Of a DNA stretch of 64,000 nucleotides, positions 35,844 to 44,840 are shown piece after piece. The stretch comes from Bacteroidia bacterium (lineage in GTDB: Bacteria; Bacteroidota; Bacteroidia; Chitinophagales; UBA2359), in the NCBI GenBank assembly GCA_030427245.1, contig JAUHXA010000006.1:1-64000 (forward strand), read 5' to 3'. The position numbers and the translations under genes are program-made. The notes below the pieces were generated by a model that ran no database searches, had not been told where the DNA came from, and saw only the letters and a program-made list of their open reading frames with translations. Position 1 is the first letter of the stretch, and the number at the start of each line of letters is the position of its first letter.

Positions 35844-38300
35844 ATGCCTATGCTTCAAAATTTTACAGACAATAAAATCAAATTTGACCAATTGCAAAAA
35901 AGCTACACCAAGCTCCAAGAAGAAAACGAACTGCTTCGAACACATATTGAAGTTCTTGAAAATGATATGTTTGAAGCTGAACTTCGATTTCTTCAATTAT
36001 CAAAGGCTTCCTTTGAAGGGATTGCTATGTTGGAGGATGGAGTGATTGTATTGACCAATGAAGCAATGAGTCATCTGTTTGGGTATGATCATTTTGAAAT
36101 GACCGACATGGATGTGTCTATGTTGTTTTCAGAAGATTCTCGAAGTGAGGCATTGTGGAGTATTCAAGATCCTGAGAAAGATTCTTTTGAAATCGTATGT
36201 GTCCATAGAAACGGGGATACATTTCCTGCCAAGATTAGACGTAAACACATTCCTCACAAAGGAGGCGAAGCAAAGGTGATTGCTATCCAAGACCTAACCC
36301 AAAGTAGAGAGGTTCAAGAACAACTGGCACACAGTGAGATACGCTATCGCAACCTCTTTGAAAATTCTAATGACGCGATTTATGTTTCGTCAACGAATGG
36401 CGAATTTGTTCAAATCAATCAAGCCGCTTTGGATCTTTTTGGTTATAACCGAGAAGAAATGATTGGAATGACTGCTTTGAAATTGTATGCAAATTCGGAA
36501 GACCGAAAGCGTTTTCAAACTGTGATGGCAGAACAAGGTTCGGTAAGTAATTACGAAGTGAAGTTAATCCGAAAGGATGAGACTACTTTAGATTGTATCT
36601 TATCCACAACTATTCGCCGAAATTCAAAAAATCAAATAATTGGCTATCAAGGTATCATTAGAGATATTACCGAGCTCAAGCGGAATGAGGAATTGACAAC
36701 TGCAAAGGAATTAGCAGAACGTTCGGCGAGTTTGAAACAGCGATTTTTAGCCAATATGAGCCATGAAATTCGCACACCTATGAATGCGGTGATTGGAATG
36801 AGCAATTTGTTGGAAAGCGATACCGACGACTTTACACCTACCCAGCAAAAATACTTGAGAGGTATTCGCAATGCTTCTGAGCATCTATTGGTTATTATAA
36901 ACGACATTTTGGATTTCTCCAAAATTGAAGCTGGTAAATTGGAGATTGAAAATGTGCCTTTCAGCCTTCATGAGGTGCTTCAAAACGTAAGTCATACCTT
37001 CAAATATAAGGCGGAGGAAAAAAACATCAAATTGATGCTGCATACCGAAGAAAATCTGCCTGATATGTTGTTGGGAGATCCGACTCGTTTGATGCAGATT
37101 TTACTCAATTTGGTTTCCAATGCCATCAAGTTTACGGACAAAGGGAGTGTAGAAATTGAAGTAGGAGTTTTGCAGGAAGGAAAAGCGAGTGTAGACTTAG
37201 TCTTCTCGGTTTTGGATACAGGATGTGGTATTCCCGAAGGACGATTGGAGACGGTTTTTGACAGTTTTTCGCAAATAAGCAGAGATACTACACGCCGATT
37301 TGGAGGAACAGGTTTGGGCCTAACCATTACCAAAAAGCTGATTGAAATGCAAGGCGGTACGTTGTCTGTGAGAAGCAAAATAGGAGAAGGTTCGGTGTTT
37401 AGCTTTGTGCTGAAATATCCCAAATCAGAACAAGAACGAGAGGCCGTTAAGTCTTTTAGCAATGCCGCATTTGAAGATACAGTATTGCCCAATCTCACCA
37501 TCTTATTGGTAGAAGACAATGAACTGAATCAAGTTGTGGCAGAGGATACCATTAAAAAATGGAATGAAAACATCATAGTGGATATTTGTGAGAATGGTCA
37601 AGTTGCGGTAGATACCCTAGGGCAACACCCTAATCGCTACGACATGGTGCTAATGGATGTACAAATGCCGAAAATGAATGGATTGGAGGCGACCAAATAT
37701 ATTCGCAAAGAATTGCATTTGGTGAATTTGCCCATCTTAGCAATGACCGCTTATGCAACAACGGGAGAGGCTGAACGAACCATCATGGCAGGTATGAACG
37801 ACTATATCAGCAAACCTTTCGATCCTGCAAAATTGTATCGAAAAATTGTGAAATTAGTCAAATATCACCCAAGTTCTTCCCCCGAAAAAATAGTGGAGGC
37901 AACAACTGTTTCAGAAAACAAAGAAAGGCCTGATTCTGTTTATAAAACAGTTGATTTGCAGTTTTTAAGAGCTTCAACGGACAACAATCCAGATTTGATG
38001 ATTAAAATGATTGAAATCATGCTTCGGGAAACTCCAGAGGAACTCGAAAACATGGAATACCAATATTACCAACAAAACTGGGACAGATTAAGAGCAGTTG
38101 CACACAAATTCAAATCTTCAGCTGCATTTATGGGGTTGCCTGATATTGAAGAAATTGTGAAGGAAATCCAGATAGATGCAGAAAAACAAGAAAATTTAGA
38201 CGATTTGTGGGAACGCATCGAAAAAGTAAAAGACACTTGTTTAGAAGCTTGTAAAGAACTCGAAATGGAATTACAAAGATTGCAAGAATTACAAGCTTAG
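35844..38300 (+). CDS. Hybrid sensor histidine kinase: PAS-PAS-HisKA-HATPase-REC-Hpt
   Basis: 818 residues from ATG 35844 (a TTG at 35772 is in frame but unlikely). Domains: coiled coil at the N-terminus (LQEENELLRTHIEVLEND), PAS (about 50-165), PAS (about 168-290, RYRNLFENSNDAIYVSS), HisKA with phospho-accepting histidine in NMSHEIRTPMNAVIG (about 305), HATPase with LLNLVSNAIKFT, DTGCGIPEG and GGTGLGLTITKKL, REC with phospho-acceptor in VLMDVQMPKMNGLEA and DYISKPF, and an Hpt domain with histidine in AVAHKFKSSAAFMG (about 754). No membrane segments: a cytoplasmic sensor carrying a full phosphorelay. The response regulator 47 bp downstream is the likely final receiver. Confidence 0.92.
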   Translation: MPMLQNFTDNKIKFDQLQKSYTKLQEENELLRTHIEVLENDMFEAELRFLQLSKASFEGIAMLEDGVIVLTNEAMSHLFGYDHFEMTDMDVSMLFSEDSRSEALWSIQDPEKDSFEIVCVHRNGDTFPAKIRRKHIPHKGGEAKVIAIQDLTQSREVQEQLAHSEIRYRNLFENSNDAIYVSSTNGEFVQINQAALDLFGYNREEMIGMTALKLYANSEDRKRFQTVMAEQGSVSNYEVKLIRKDETTLDCILSTTIRRNSKNQIIGYQGIIRDITELKRNEELTTAKELAERSASLKQRFLANMSHEIRTPMNAVIGMSNLLESDTDDFTPTQQKYLRGIRNASEHLLVIINDILDFSKIEAGKLEIENVPFSLHEVLQNVSHTFKYKAEEKNIKLMLHTEENLPDMLLGDPTRLMQILLNLVSNAIKFTDKGSVEIEVGVLQEGKASVDLVFSVLDTGCGIPEGRLETVFDSFSQISRDTTRRFGGTGLGLTITKKLIEMQGGTLSVRSKIGEGSVFSFVLKYPKSEQEREAVKSFSNAAFEDTVLPNLTILLVEDNELNQVVAEDTIKKWNENIIVDICENGQVAVDTLGQHPNRYDMVLMDVQMPKMNGLEATKYIRKELHLVNLPILAMTAYATTGEAERTIMAGMNDYISKPFDPAKLYRKIVKLVKYHPSSSPEKIVEATTVSENKERPDSVYKTVDLQFLRASTDNNPDLMIKMIEIMLRETPEELENMEYQYYQQNWDRLRAVAHKFKSSAAFMGLPDIEEIVKEIQIDAEKQENLDDLWERIEKVKDTCLEACKELEMELQRLQELQA

Positions 38301-38347
38301 TATGTGTTCCATTTGAAACCATTTTTTAATATTTAAACCCAACAATT

Positions 38348-38764
38348 ATGGCAAACAAAATTTACAAAGTATTTTTAGTGGATGATGATGTAAAGACCCT
38401 TATCATGCTCAAGCATAAATTGGAATCTCTTCCCGACTATAAAATTCAGGCGAATGTATTTGCTTATGGTGAAAACTGTTTGGATAGAATGGATGAGAAG
38501 CCCGATATTGTCGTATTGGATTATTACCTCAATGCGATTCGGGAAGATGCTCAGGATGGTTTGCAGATATTGAAACAAATTAAAACGATTGCTCCTGATA
38601 CACAGGTAATTATGGTTTCTGGTCAGGAGGATATGCAAACTGCAATTGAGACGATTCGAGAAGGAGCTTATGATTACATCATCAAGAATGAACGAACCAT
38701 GCAGCGTTTGCTTTTGGTTATTAGTAAGATTATTTTGGGGATGGAGAAAGAAGTGATTGCTTAG
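38348..38764 (+). CDS. Single-domain response regulator
   Basis: 138 residues, a receiver domain only. The acidic pair is in FLVDDDVKTL, the phospho-acceptor in IVVLDYYLN, the switch serine in VIMVSGQED, and the conserved lysine position is in AYDYIIKNE. No output domain, so it signals by protein contact or passes phosphate on. It follows the hybrid kinase on the same strand with a 47-bp gap and is followed by a strong terminator, so the two form a transcription unit. Confidence 0.9.
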   Translation: MANKIYKVFLVDDDVKTLIMLKHKLESLPDYKIQANVFAYGENCLDRMDEKPDIVVLDYYLNAIREDAQDGLQILKQIKTIAPDTQVIMVSGQEDMQTAIETIREGAYDYIIKNERTMQRLLLVISKIILGMEKEVIA

Positions 38765-38795
38765 AGGAAACACAAATTTCTAACGTAATCTAAAA

Positions 38796-38843
38796 ACAAA
38801 AGCTCGCTTTTCATTTATGTGAAAAGCGAGCTTTTGTTTTTTT
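38796..38843. terminator. Intrinsic terminator after the response regulator
   Basis: ACAAAAGCTCGCTTTTCA pairs perfectly with TGAAAAGCGAGCTTTTGT (18 bp, 6-nt loop), followed by T7. The A-rich left flank makes it usable by the convergent small gene as well. Confidence 0.9.
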
Positions 38844-38858
38844 GCTTCACAGCAGATT

Positions 38859-39053
38859 TTACATCATCAAATTGTAGTTATACATGTCATTGAAGTCGGC
38901 AGATTTTTTTGCTTTTGCCAAATATTCTTCATCTGACATGGGTAAGATTTCATTTTGAGGGCTTACCATTGCAGTAGTTGGAGTACTCTTTTTACCAAAA
39001 AGTCCTTGGAAAATATTACTAAAAATTTCGGCGGAGTTGTTTAAAATTGTCAT
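38859..39053 (-). CDS. Small hypothetical protein (64 aa)
   Basis: MTILNNSAEIFSNIFQGLFG, then a Pro/Ser/Thr linker and an acidic-basic tail rich in Tyr and Asn (SDEEYLAKAKKSADFNDMYN). No known domain and no signal peptide. It is supported only by an intact frame sitting neatly between a terminator and the next small gene on the same strand, and by natural-looking composition. Confidence 0.5.
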   Translation of the reverse strand: MTILNNSAEIFSNIFQGLFGKKSTPTTAMVSPQNEILPMSDEEYLAKAKKSADFNDMYNYNLMM

Positions 39054-39131
39054 AATAATGTCTGCGTTTATTTTCTTATACTGCTTTGAAGATAATAAGT
39101 TTCTTTTTTGAGAGAAAAAAAAATATTTTCT

Positions 39132-39482
39132 TTAGCGATTTGAATAAGCAGCGTATGTATTGTAGTTTTTGTGTTTTAGGTGGCGGTTGACATCGTCTTT
39201 CGTGTGTTCAAACCATTTGGTGGCATTGTTCATAGAATTTTGAATGGATTTTTTGATAATTTCAGAAATGCTGGGTTGTTCTGAATTGAAATCACTTGGA
39301 CTGTTACAAATCATATCACTGCAAATTGATTGCACATCAGAGGTTTGATTAGTGGCAGAATACTGGGTTGGGGAAAGTGCAATGTTTTTACTTTGATAAG
39401 TTGTTGTCCACAAGCCCAAGACGGTAATGACAATTACAAAAGCGATGATGGCAATGGCAGAAGTATTCTTGAAATTATTCAT
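39132..39482 (-). CDS. Small single-span membrane protein (116 aa)
   Basis: An N-terminal hydrophobic helix (AIAIIAFVIVITVLGLW, about residues 9-25) is followed by a Ser/Thr/Asn-rich exported-type linker and a charged helical segment (EIIKKSIQNSMNNATKWFEH). Not recognised. The segment could be a membrane anchor or an uncleaved signal. It lies 78 bp upstream of the 64-residue gene on the same strand, possibly co-transcribed with it. Confidence 0.6.
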   Translation of the reverse strand: MNNFKNTSAIAIIAFVIVITVLGLWTTTYQSKNIALSPTQYSATNQTSDVQSICSDMICNSPSDFNSEQPSISEIIKKSIQNSMNNATKWFEHTKDDVNRHLKHKNYNTYAAYSNR

Positions 39483-39554
39483 TGTCTAAAGGATTTGAAT
39501 TGTTGTTGTATATCCTTTAATGGCAGAAAGAAAGGTTTTGTAAACAGGCGAAAT

Positions 39555-39593
39555 AAAAAAGGCTATCGAAATTGTTCTTCAACTTCAATAGCC
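39555..39593 (-). terminator. Terminator of the transglutaminase/DUF2126 gene
   Basis: On the minus strand, GGCTATTGAA and TTCGATAGCC pair with one mismatch, followed by TTTTTT. It lies 26 bp after the stop of the 1108-residue gene. Confidence 0.65.
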
Positions 39594-39618
39594 CTTTCTT
39601 TTGATTAATTTGTCTAAG

Positions 39619-42600
39619 TTATTTCACCCTCCTCAAGTCAAATGTATGCGGATAGTCCGTATTTGGAGCCACCTCAGTCACTTTAATATCAGGTGTTGGC
39701 GTTTCGGTAAGGGTGGTATAGCGGTAGGGATTTTCGCCCTTTTCGACTTGGTTTTTGATGTCGGCATGAGTAATAGTATGGTTGTATTCCCAAAAACGAG
39801 AAATGCGTCTGCCCTCCGCTTCATAGCTATTGATGGGGAAAGTATCATAGCTGCGTCCGCCAGGATGCGCTACGTGATAGGTACAACCTCCAACAGAACG
39901 TTTGTTCCAAGTATCGTAAATATCGAAAACCAGTGGCACATCTACTCCAACAGTAGGATGCAATGCAGAAGGAGGATTCCAGGCTTTGTAGCGAATCCCC
40001 GCCACATATTTTCCTTTGGTTTCGGTGGCAATCATCGGAACAACATGTCGGTTGCACAAGATTTTGTAGCGGTCGGCATTGAAGCCCTCGACCAAAACTT
40101 CTACCCGTTCTACCGAAGAATCCACAAAACGTGCCGTTCCTGTACTTGACATTTCTTCTCCCAACACATTCCACGGCTCGATTCCTGCCCGCAAGGTCAT
40201 TTGTATGTCTTTGACGCTGACCATACCTACAATCGGGAATCGAAACTCAAAAAAGGCTTCGAGCCATTCCATTTTGAAGTCAAAACCATTGGCTTGAAGG
40301 TAGTCAACCACATCCTGCAAATCCTCCCGAACATAGTGGTGAATCAAAAATTTGTCGTGTAGTTCTGTTCCCCAACGCACCAATTTTTGGCGGTAAGGAT
40401 TTTTCCAAAAGCAAGCGGTCAGGGTGCGAATGAGCAGCAATTGTACCAAGCACATTTGCTTGTGAGGTGGCATGTCAAAACCCCGCATTTCCAAGATTCC
40501 GAGTCTGCCCGATTGAGAATCAGGGCTGTACATTTTGTCAATGCAAAATTCGGCTCGGTGGGTATTGCCTGTCAAGTCAATCAGCAAATTGCGGAAAATT
40601 CGGTCGACTATCCATGCAGGAGGGTCATCAAATTTTTCGACTTGCTCAAAAGCGATTTCCAACTCATACAAAATCTCTTGTCGCCCTTCATCTACTCTCG
40701 GTGCTTGACTCGTTGAACCCACAAAAGCAGACGAAAACAAGTAGGACAAGCCGGGATGGTTTTGCCAAAAGTTCACAAAACTTCGCAGAAGGGAAGGTTT
40801 CCGCAGCAAAGGGCTGTCTTTGGGAGTGACTCCGCCCAGAGTGATGTGATTGCCGCCTCCTGTGCCTGTGTGTTTGCCGTCGAGCATGAATTTTTCGGAG
40901 GTCAGTTTGCACTCTTTTGCCATTTCAAAGAGTTGGTCGTAGTTGTGTACCATGTCTTTCCAAGAAGTAGCGGGGTGAATATTGACCTCAACTACTCCAG
41001 GGTCAGGCGCAACAACGAGTTTCTCCAATCGGTAATCCGTAGGCGGATGATAGCCTTCAATGAGTACAGGAATGGAAAGTTGGGCGGCTGTTTGTTCGAT
41101 GTGGTAACAAAGTTCGATATAGCTTTCGAGCGACTTCAAAGGGGGCATGAACACATACAGTTTGCCCTCTCTTGGCTCTACACACAAAGCGGTTTTGAGG
41201 GTTTTGACTTGTTGGCTTGCAACAGTTGTCCAATTTTTTTTGAAGTTTTCGGGTTTGGGCAATTCACCCAATTCTGCCAAAGGGCTGACTTCATAGATTT
41301 CTTCTGATTCTTCGGGCGAGGATTCGGGCAGTCGGTTGAGTGGCAATCGCAGCCCTGCGGACGAATTGCCAGGAATCAAGAACATTTCTTCTCGGTTGAA
41401 AGTCCACAAACAGGATTTCCAAGATTTGTAGGTGTTGTCGTAATCCATCGGCAATACATAGCCGACTATTTTGCCCATTCCCTGCTGCAATACTTCGGCG
41501 AGTTTTTGGCGGGACAGGCTTTCTTTTTTGTCGATTTCGTTGGGATTGACATTGACGGGTAGGTTGTTTTTTTCCCACAAGAAGTAGTAAATGTCTTCGT
41601 AGCAGGGCAAGCAGTTGCTTTGATTGATTCCCAAACGTGCGCTCAAAGTTTTGATGAACTCTGATGCATGCAGTTCGGTCATGCCATAGTTTTGCAGGGG
41701 ATTGGCGATGAGTGCGGGATTGTTCCAAAGTGCTTGTCCATCTTTTCGCCAAAAAATGGCGTATTGCCATCGGGGTAAAGGCTCACCCGGATACCATTTG
41801 CCTTGTCCGAAATGAATGAATCCATTGGCTGCAAAGTGATTTTTGAGTTTTTGGGCGAGCTGTAAAGATTGTTTTCGCTTGTTTTCGCCATCTGCATCGT
41901 CGTTCCATTCAGGCAAATCTCGCCCTTCTGTTCCTACAAAAGTCGGTTCTCCGCCCATTGTCAAACGCACATCTTCTTGCTGCAAAGAGGCATCTACTTT
42001 TTCACCCAATTGCAGAACTGCCTCCCATTGTTCATCCGAATAGGGTTTGGTGACTCTTGCAGATTCGTAAATTCTGTGTACCTCGTTTTTGTAATTGAAG
42101 GTGACTTCGCAAGGGTCGGTAAAGCCGCTGATGGGCGCAGCACTTGTAGGGTCGGGCGTTGCAGCCAAAGGAATGTGTCCTTCTCCTGCCAAAAGTCCAG
42201 AAGTTGGGTCTAAGCCTATCCATCCTGCTCCGGGGATATAGACTTCTGTCCATGCGTGTAGGTCATTGAAGTCTTGTTCGGTTCCTGCTGGTCCGTCCAA
42301 AGGTTTTTCGTCTGCCTTTAACTGCACCAAATAACCCGACACAAAACGGGCTGCCAAGCCATAATGCCGCAAAATTTGGGTCAACAACCATGCAGAATCT
42401 CGACAAGAACCCAAGGCTTTGTTTAAAGTGGTTTCGCAGTCTTGAATGCCTACTTCCAATCGAATCGTATAGTTGATGTCTCGGCAAAGTTGCTGATTGA
42501 AGCGCACCAAAAAATCATTGGTTTGCTCTTTTGTTGGCGATTTCATTTTTTCAATCCACTGCATCAATAAGGGACCACTTTCGGTAATTTCCAAATAGGG

Positions 42601-42945
42601 TTTGAGTTCTTTTCGGAGTTGAGGTTCGTATTGAAACGGAAAATGTTGGGCGTATTCTTCCAAGAAAAAGTCGAAGGGATTTATAGTAATCATGTTGGCG
42701 ATTACTTCCACTTCAACGGTCAAGGACTCGATTTTTTCGGGAAAAACAACTCTCGCCAAATAGTTCCCAAATGGGTCTTGCTGCCAGTTGATGAAATGCT
42801 CTTTGGGAGTAATATTGAGCGAATAGCCCAGTATTGGGGTGCGAGAATGGGGGGCAGGCCTCAACCGAATGACTTGTGGCGAAACTTTGACAGGTTTGTT
42901 ATAAATATATTGGGTAAAGTGTTGAATTGCTACATGAATAGCCAT
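39619..42945 (-). CDS. Transglutaminase-like plus DUF2126 protein of the Anbu gene set
   Basis: 1108 residues. The N-terminus is a bacterial transglutaminase N domain (AIQHFTQYIYNKPVKVSPQV). The transglutaminase core has cysteine in GSCRDSAWLL (about 177), histidine in DLHAWTEVY (about 228) and aspartate in IGLDPTSGLL (about 245), the papain-like triad. From about 328 to the end is DUF2126 (LTMGGEPTFVG, GQGKWYPGEPLPRWQ, GGGNHITLGG), suggested in the literature to be an amidoligase-related domain; I treat that as tentative. Divergent neighbours encode ATP-grasp, alpha-E and Anbu proteins, the usual company of this protein. Predicted role: making or breaking amide bonds on a peptide or protein made by the set. 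No signal peptide. Confidence 0.9.
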   Translation of the reverse strand: MAIHVAIQHFTQYIYNKPVKVSPQVIRLRPAPHSRTPILGYSLNITPKEHFINWQQDPFGNYLARVVFPEKIESLTVEVEVIANMITINPFDFFLEEYAQHFPFQYEPQLRKELKPYLEITESGPLLMQWIEKMKSPTKEQTNDFLVRFNQQLCRDINYTIRLEVGIQDCETTLNKALGSCRDSAWLLTQILRHYGLAARFVSGYLVQLKADEKPLDGPAGTEQDFNDLHAWTEVYIPGAGWIGLDPTSGLLAGEGHIPLAATPDPTSAAPISGFTDPCEVTFNYKNEVHRIYESARVTKPYSDEQWEAVLQLGEKVDASLQQEDVRLTMGGEPTFVGTEGRDLPEWNDDADGENKRKQSLQLAQKLKNHFAANGFIHFGQGKWYPGEPLPRWQYAIFWRKDGQALWNNPALIANPLQNYGMTELHASEFIKTLSARLGINQSNCLPCYEDIYYFLWEKNNLPVNVNPNEIDKKESLSRQKLAEVLQQGMGKIVGYVLPMDYDNTYKSWKSCLWTFNREEMFLIPGNSSAGLRLPLNRLPESSPEESEEIYEVSPLAELGELPKPENFKKNWTTVASQQVKTLKTALCVEPREGKLYVFMPPLKSLESYIELCYHIEQTAAQLSIPVLIEGYHPPTDYRLEKLVVAPDPGVVEVNIHPATSWKDMVHNYDQLFEMAKECKLTSEKFMLDGKHTGTGGGNHITLGGVTPKDSPLLRKPSLLRSFVNFWQNHPGLSYLFSSAFVGSTSQAPRVDEGRQEILYELEIAFEQVEKFDDPPAWIVDRIFRNLLIDLTGNTHRAEFCIDKMYSPDSQSGRLGILEMRGFDMPPHKQMCLVQLLLIRTLTACFWKNPYRQKLVRWGTELHDKFLIHHYVREDLQDVVDYLQANGFDFKMEWLEAFFEFRFPIVGMVSVKDIQMTLRAGIEPWNVLGEEMSSTGTARFVDSSVERVEVLVEGFNADRYKILCNRHVVPMIATETKGKYVAGIRYKAWNPPSALHPTVGVDVPLVFDIYDTWNKRSVGGCTYHVAHPGGRSYDTFPINSYEAEGRRISRFWEYNHTITHADIKNQVEKGENPYRYTTLTETPTPDIKVTEVAPNTDYPHTFDLRRVK

Positions 42946-43094
42946 GAATTCCAGTTTTTGGCGTGAGAAAACAATATATCGCTCTTTGATTCTTTTTCAA
43001 AAAAACCACTTCAAAAGTAATAAAAATGGAATAAAATTTCATTTTTTTTAAAAATAAAGCAATGTTTACACTGAATTAATTGCCTGTTGAATGT

Positions 43095-43102
43095 TAATTT
43101 TG
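43095..43102 (+). promoter_or_regulatory. -7 box upstream of the ATP-grasp gene
   Basis: TAATTTTG is a perfect TAnnTTTG. The predicted start site near 43109 lies after the in-frame TTG at 43087, which favours ATG 43132 as the real start codon. Confidence 0.55.
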
Positions 43103-43131
43103 TATTTTCAAGCTGTTGTAAATTATATGCT

Positions 43132-44598
43132 ATGAGCCATCATTCTCCATTTTCTACCTATAAGTTTGCCGATGATTTGATAGATGAAGTATGGGACAAA
43201 CCCAACAGTATTCATACTTCTTACAAGGATGTTTACCGTCTTTTTGAGTCCATGAAAATTTCGGATTTCAAAAAACTCAACGAATATGCTCGAATGTCTT
43301 TTTTGAATCAAGGGATTACCTATGCGGTTTATTCGGAGGAGCATGGAGGGACAGAAAAAATCTTTCCTTTCGACTTGTTTCCCAGAATTATTGACAATGA
43401 AGAGTGGGAGCATTTGGAGGCGGGATTGAAGCAGCGAAATATGGCTCTTAATCTGTTTATTAAAGATGTGTACAACAAAAAAAAGATTCTTAAAGATAAG
43501 GTTGTGCCGCAAGAACTTATATTCTCTTCCAATCACTACTGCAAATTGATGGAAAATATTTCTCCTATTGGAGGAATCTATACACATATTTGTGGTACGG
43601 ATTTGATTAAGAACACTGATGGGAATTTTTATGTATTGGAGGACAATTTGAGAAGCCCTTCGGGAGTGAGTTATGTGTTGTCGAATCGGAAGGCATTGCG
43701 TAGGACGCTGATGGATGTTTTTCACAATTTGAAAGTGAAAGCGGTGAGTGAATATCCTTATGAATTGGGGAAAGTATTGGAATCAGTAGCTCCAAAAAAT
43801 GCTTGGTCGCCCCGACCTACTTGTGTCTTATTGACTCCTGGCTTGTACAATTCGGCTTATTATGAGCACTCTTTTTTGGCACAAACAATTGGAATTGAGT
43901 TGGTACAAGGGAGCGATCTTTTTGTGGAGAAAAATGTGGTGTATATGAAAACCATCAAAGGACGTGTGAAAGTAGATGTGATTTATCGCCGTATTGACGA
44001 TGATTTTTTAGATCCAGAGGTATTTCGTTCTGATTCTCTTTTGGGAGTCAAGGGCTTGATGTCGGCTTACAAAAAGGGCAATGTGACGATTGTAAATGCG
44101 CCAGGGACGGGCATTGCAGATGATAAGGCAGTGTGTGCTTATGTGCCAGATATGATTAAATATTACCTCGACGAAGATGCGATTATTTCCAATGTTCCTA
44201 CGTATTTGTGTGAACGAGAGAAGGAACTGGAGTATGTATTGAGCAACATCCAAAAAATGGTTATCAAGCCTGTTGATATGTCGGGTGGTTATGGTGTGGA
44301 AATTTGTGATACCAAATCTGCTGCTGAACTGGATGAAATCAAAGCCAAAGTGAAAGCCGATCCTAGAAATTTCATTGCCCAACCTAAAATGAATCTTTCT
44401 GTTCACAGTACCTATATTGACGAAGACAAAGGATTTCAACCCAGACACATAGACTTGCGAACATTTACTTTATTGGGCAAAGATTACCAATTCACATTGG
44501 AAGGTGGCTTGACGAGGGTAGCCCTCAAAGAAGGAAGTTTGATTGTCAATTCTTCGCAGGGAGGAGGCTCAAAAGATACTTGGGTCATTGAAGCTTAG
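43132..44598 (+). CDS. Circularly permuted ATP-grasp type 2 protein of the Anbu gene set
   Basis: 488 residues of the DUF404/DUF407 (CP_ATPgrasp) family. Diagnostic segments: HICGTDLIKNTDGNFYVLEDN, NLRSPSGVSYVLSNR, GRVKVDVIYRRIDDDFLDP, VVNAPGTG-type (IVNAPGTGIADDKAV) and the late MVIKPVDMSGGYGVEI. ATP-grasp enzymes ligate a carboxyl group to an amine through an acyl-phosphate, so this is a predicted amide- or peptide-forming enzyme. It heads a same-strand run with alpha-E and Anbu and is divergent from the transglutaminase gene. ATG 43132 is chosen because the promoter lies downstream of the alternative TTG. Its TAG stop falls inside a MITE end. Confidence 0.9.
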   Translation: MSHHSPFSTYKFADDLIDEVWDKPNSIHTSYKDVYRLFESMKISDFKKLNEYARMSFLNQGITYAVYSEEHGGTEKIFPFDLFPRIIDNEEWEHLEAGLKQRNMALNLFIKDVYNKKKILKDKVVPQELIFSSNHYCKLMENISPIGGIYTHICGTDLIKNTDGNFYVLEDNLRSPSGVSYVLSNRKALRRTLMDVFHNLKVKAVSEYPYELGKVLESVAPKNAWSPRPTCVLLTPGLYNSAYYEHSFLAQTIGIELVQGSDLFVEKNVVYMKTIKGRVKVDVIYRRIDDDFLDPEVFRSDSLLGVKGLMSAYKKGNVTIVNAPGTGIADDKAVCAYVPDMIKYYLDEDAIISNVPTYLCEREKELEYVLSNIQKMVIKPVDMSGGYGVEICDTKSAAELDEIKAKVKADPRNFIAQPKMNLSVHSTYIDEDKGFQPRHIDLRTFTLLGKDYQFTLEGGLTRVALKEGSLIVNSSQGGGSKDTWVIEA

Positions 44599-44699
44599 TA
44601 AAAAAGAAAAAATAACTCATCGACCAATATTCCCCTTTTGAAAGGGGATGGGGTATGTTAGCAAAAGAAAACGAGGAGTTATTTTTTTACCCTTACTTA
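44595..44699. mobile_element. MITE-like element, two-copy family, copy 2, supplies a stop codon
   Basis: 105 bp. TTAGTAAAAAAGAAAAAATA... to ...CCCTTACTTA, an almost exact match to 26686-26812 apart from the shorter centre. Ends are inverted repeats sharing AAAAAATAACTC. The stop codon of the ATP-grasp gene (44596-44598) is the TAG of the left end. Confidence 0.75.
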
Positions 44700-44840
44700 G
44701 TCATAATGAATTAGGCTTTTGAAGTTTTTTTTAAAAGTTCTCCATAACAAATTAGAAAGAACATCTTTCAAGGAAAAAACTTCAAGGTTTTTATCTCATA
44801 ACGTTTTTTAACAAAATTTAGAACCTTATAAACACTGCTT

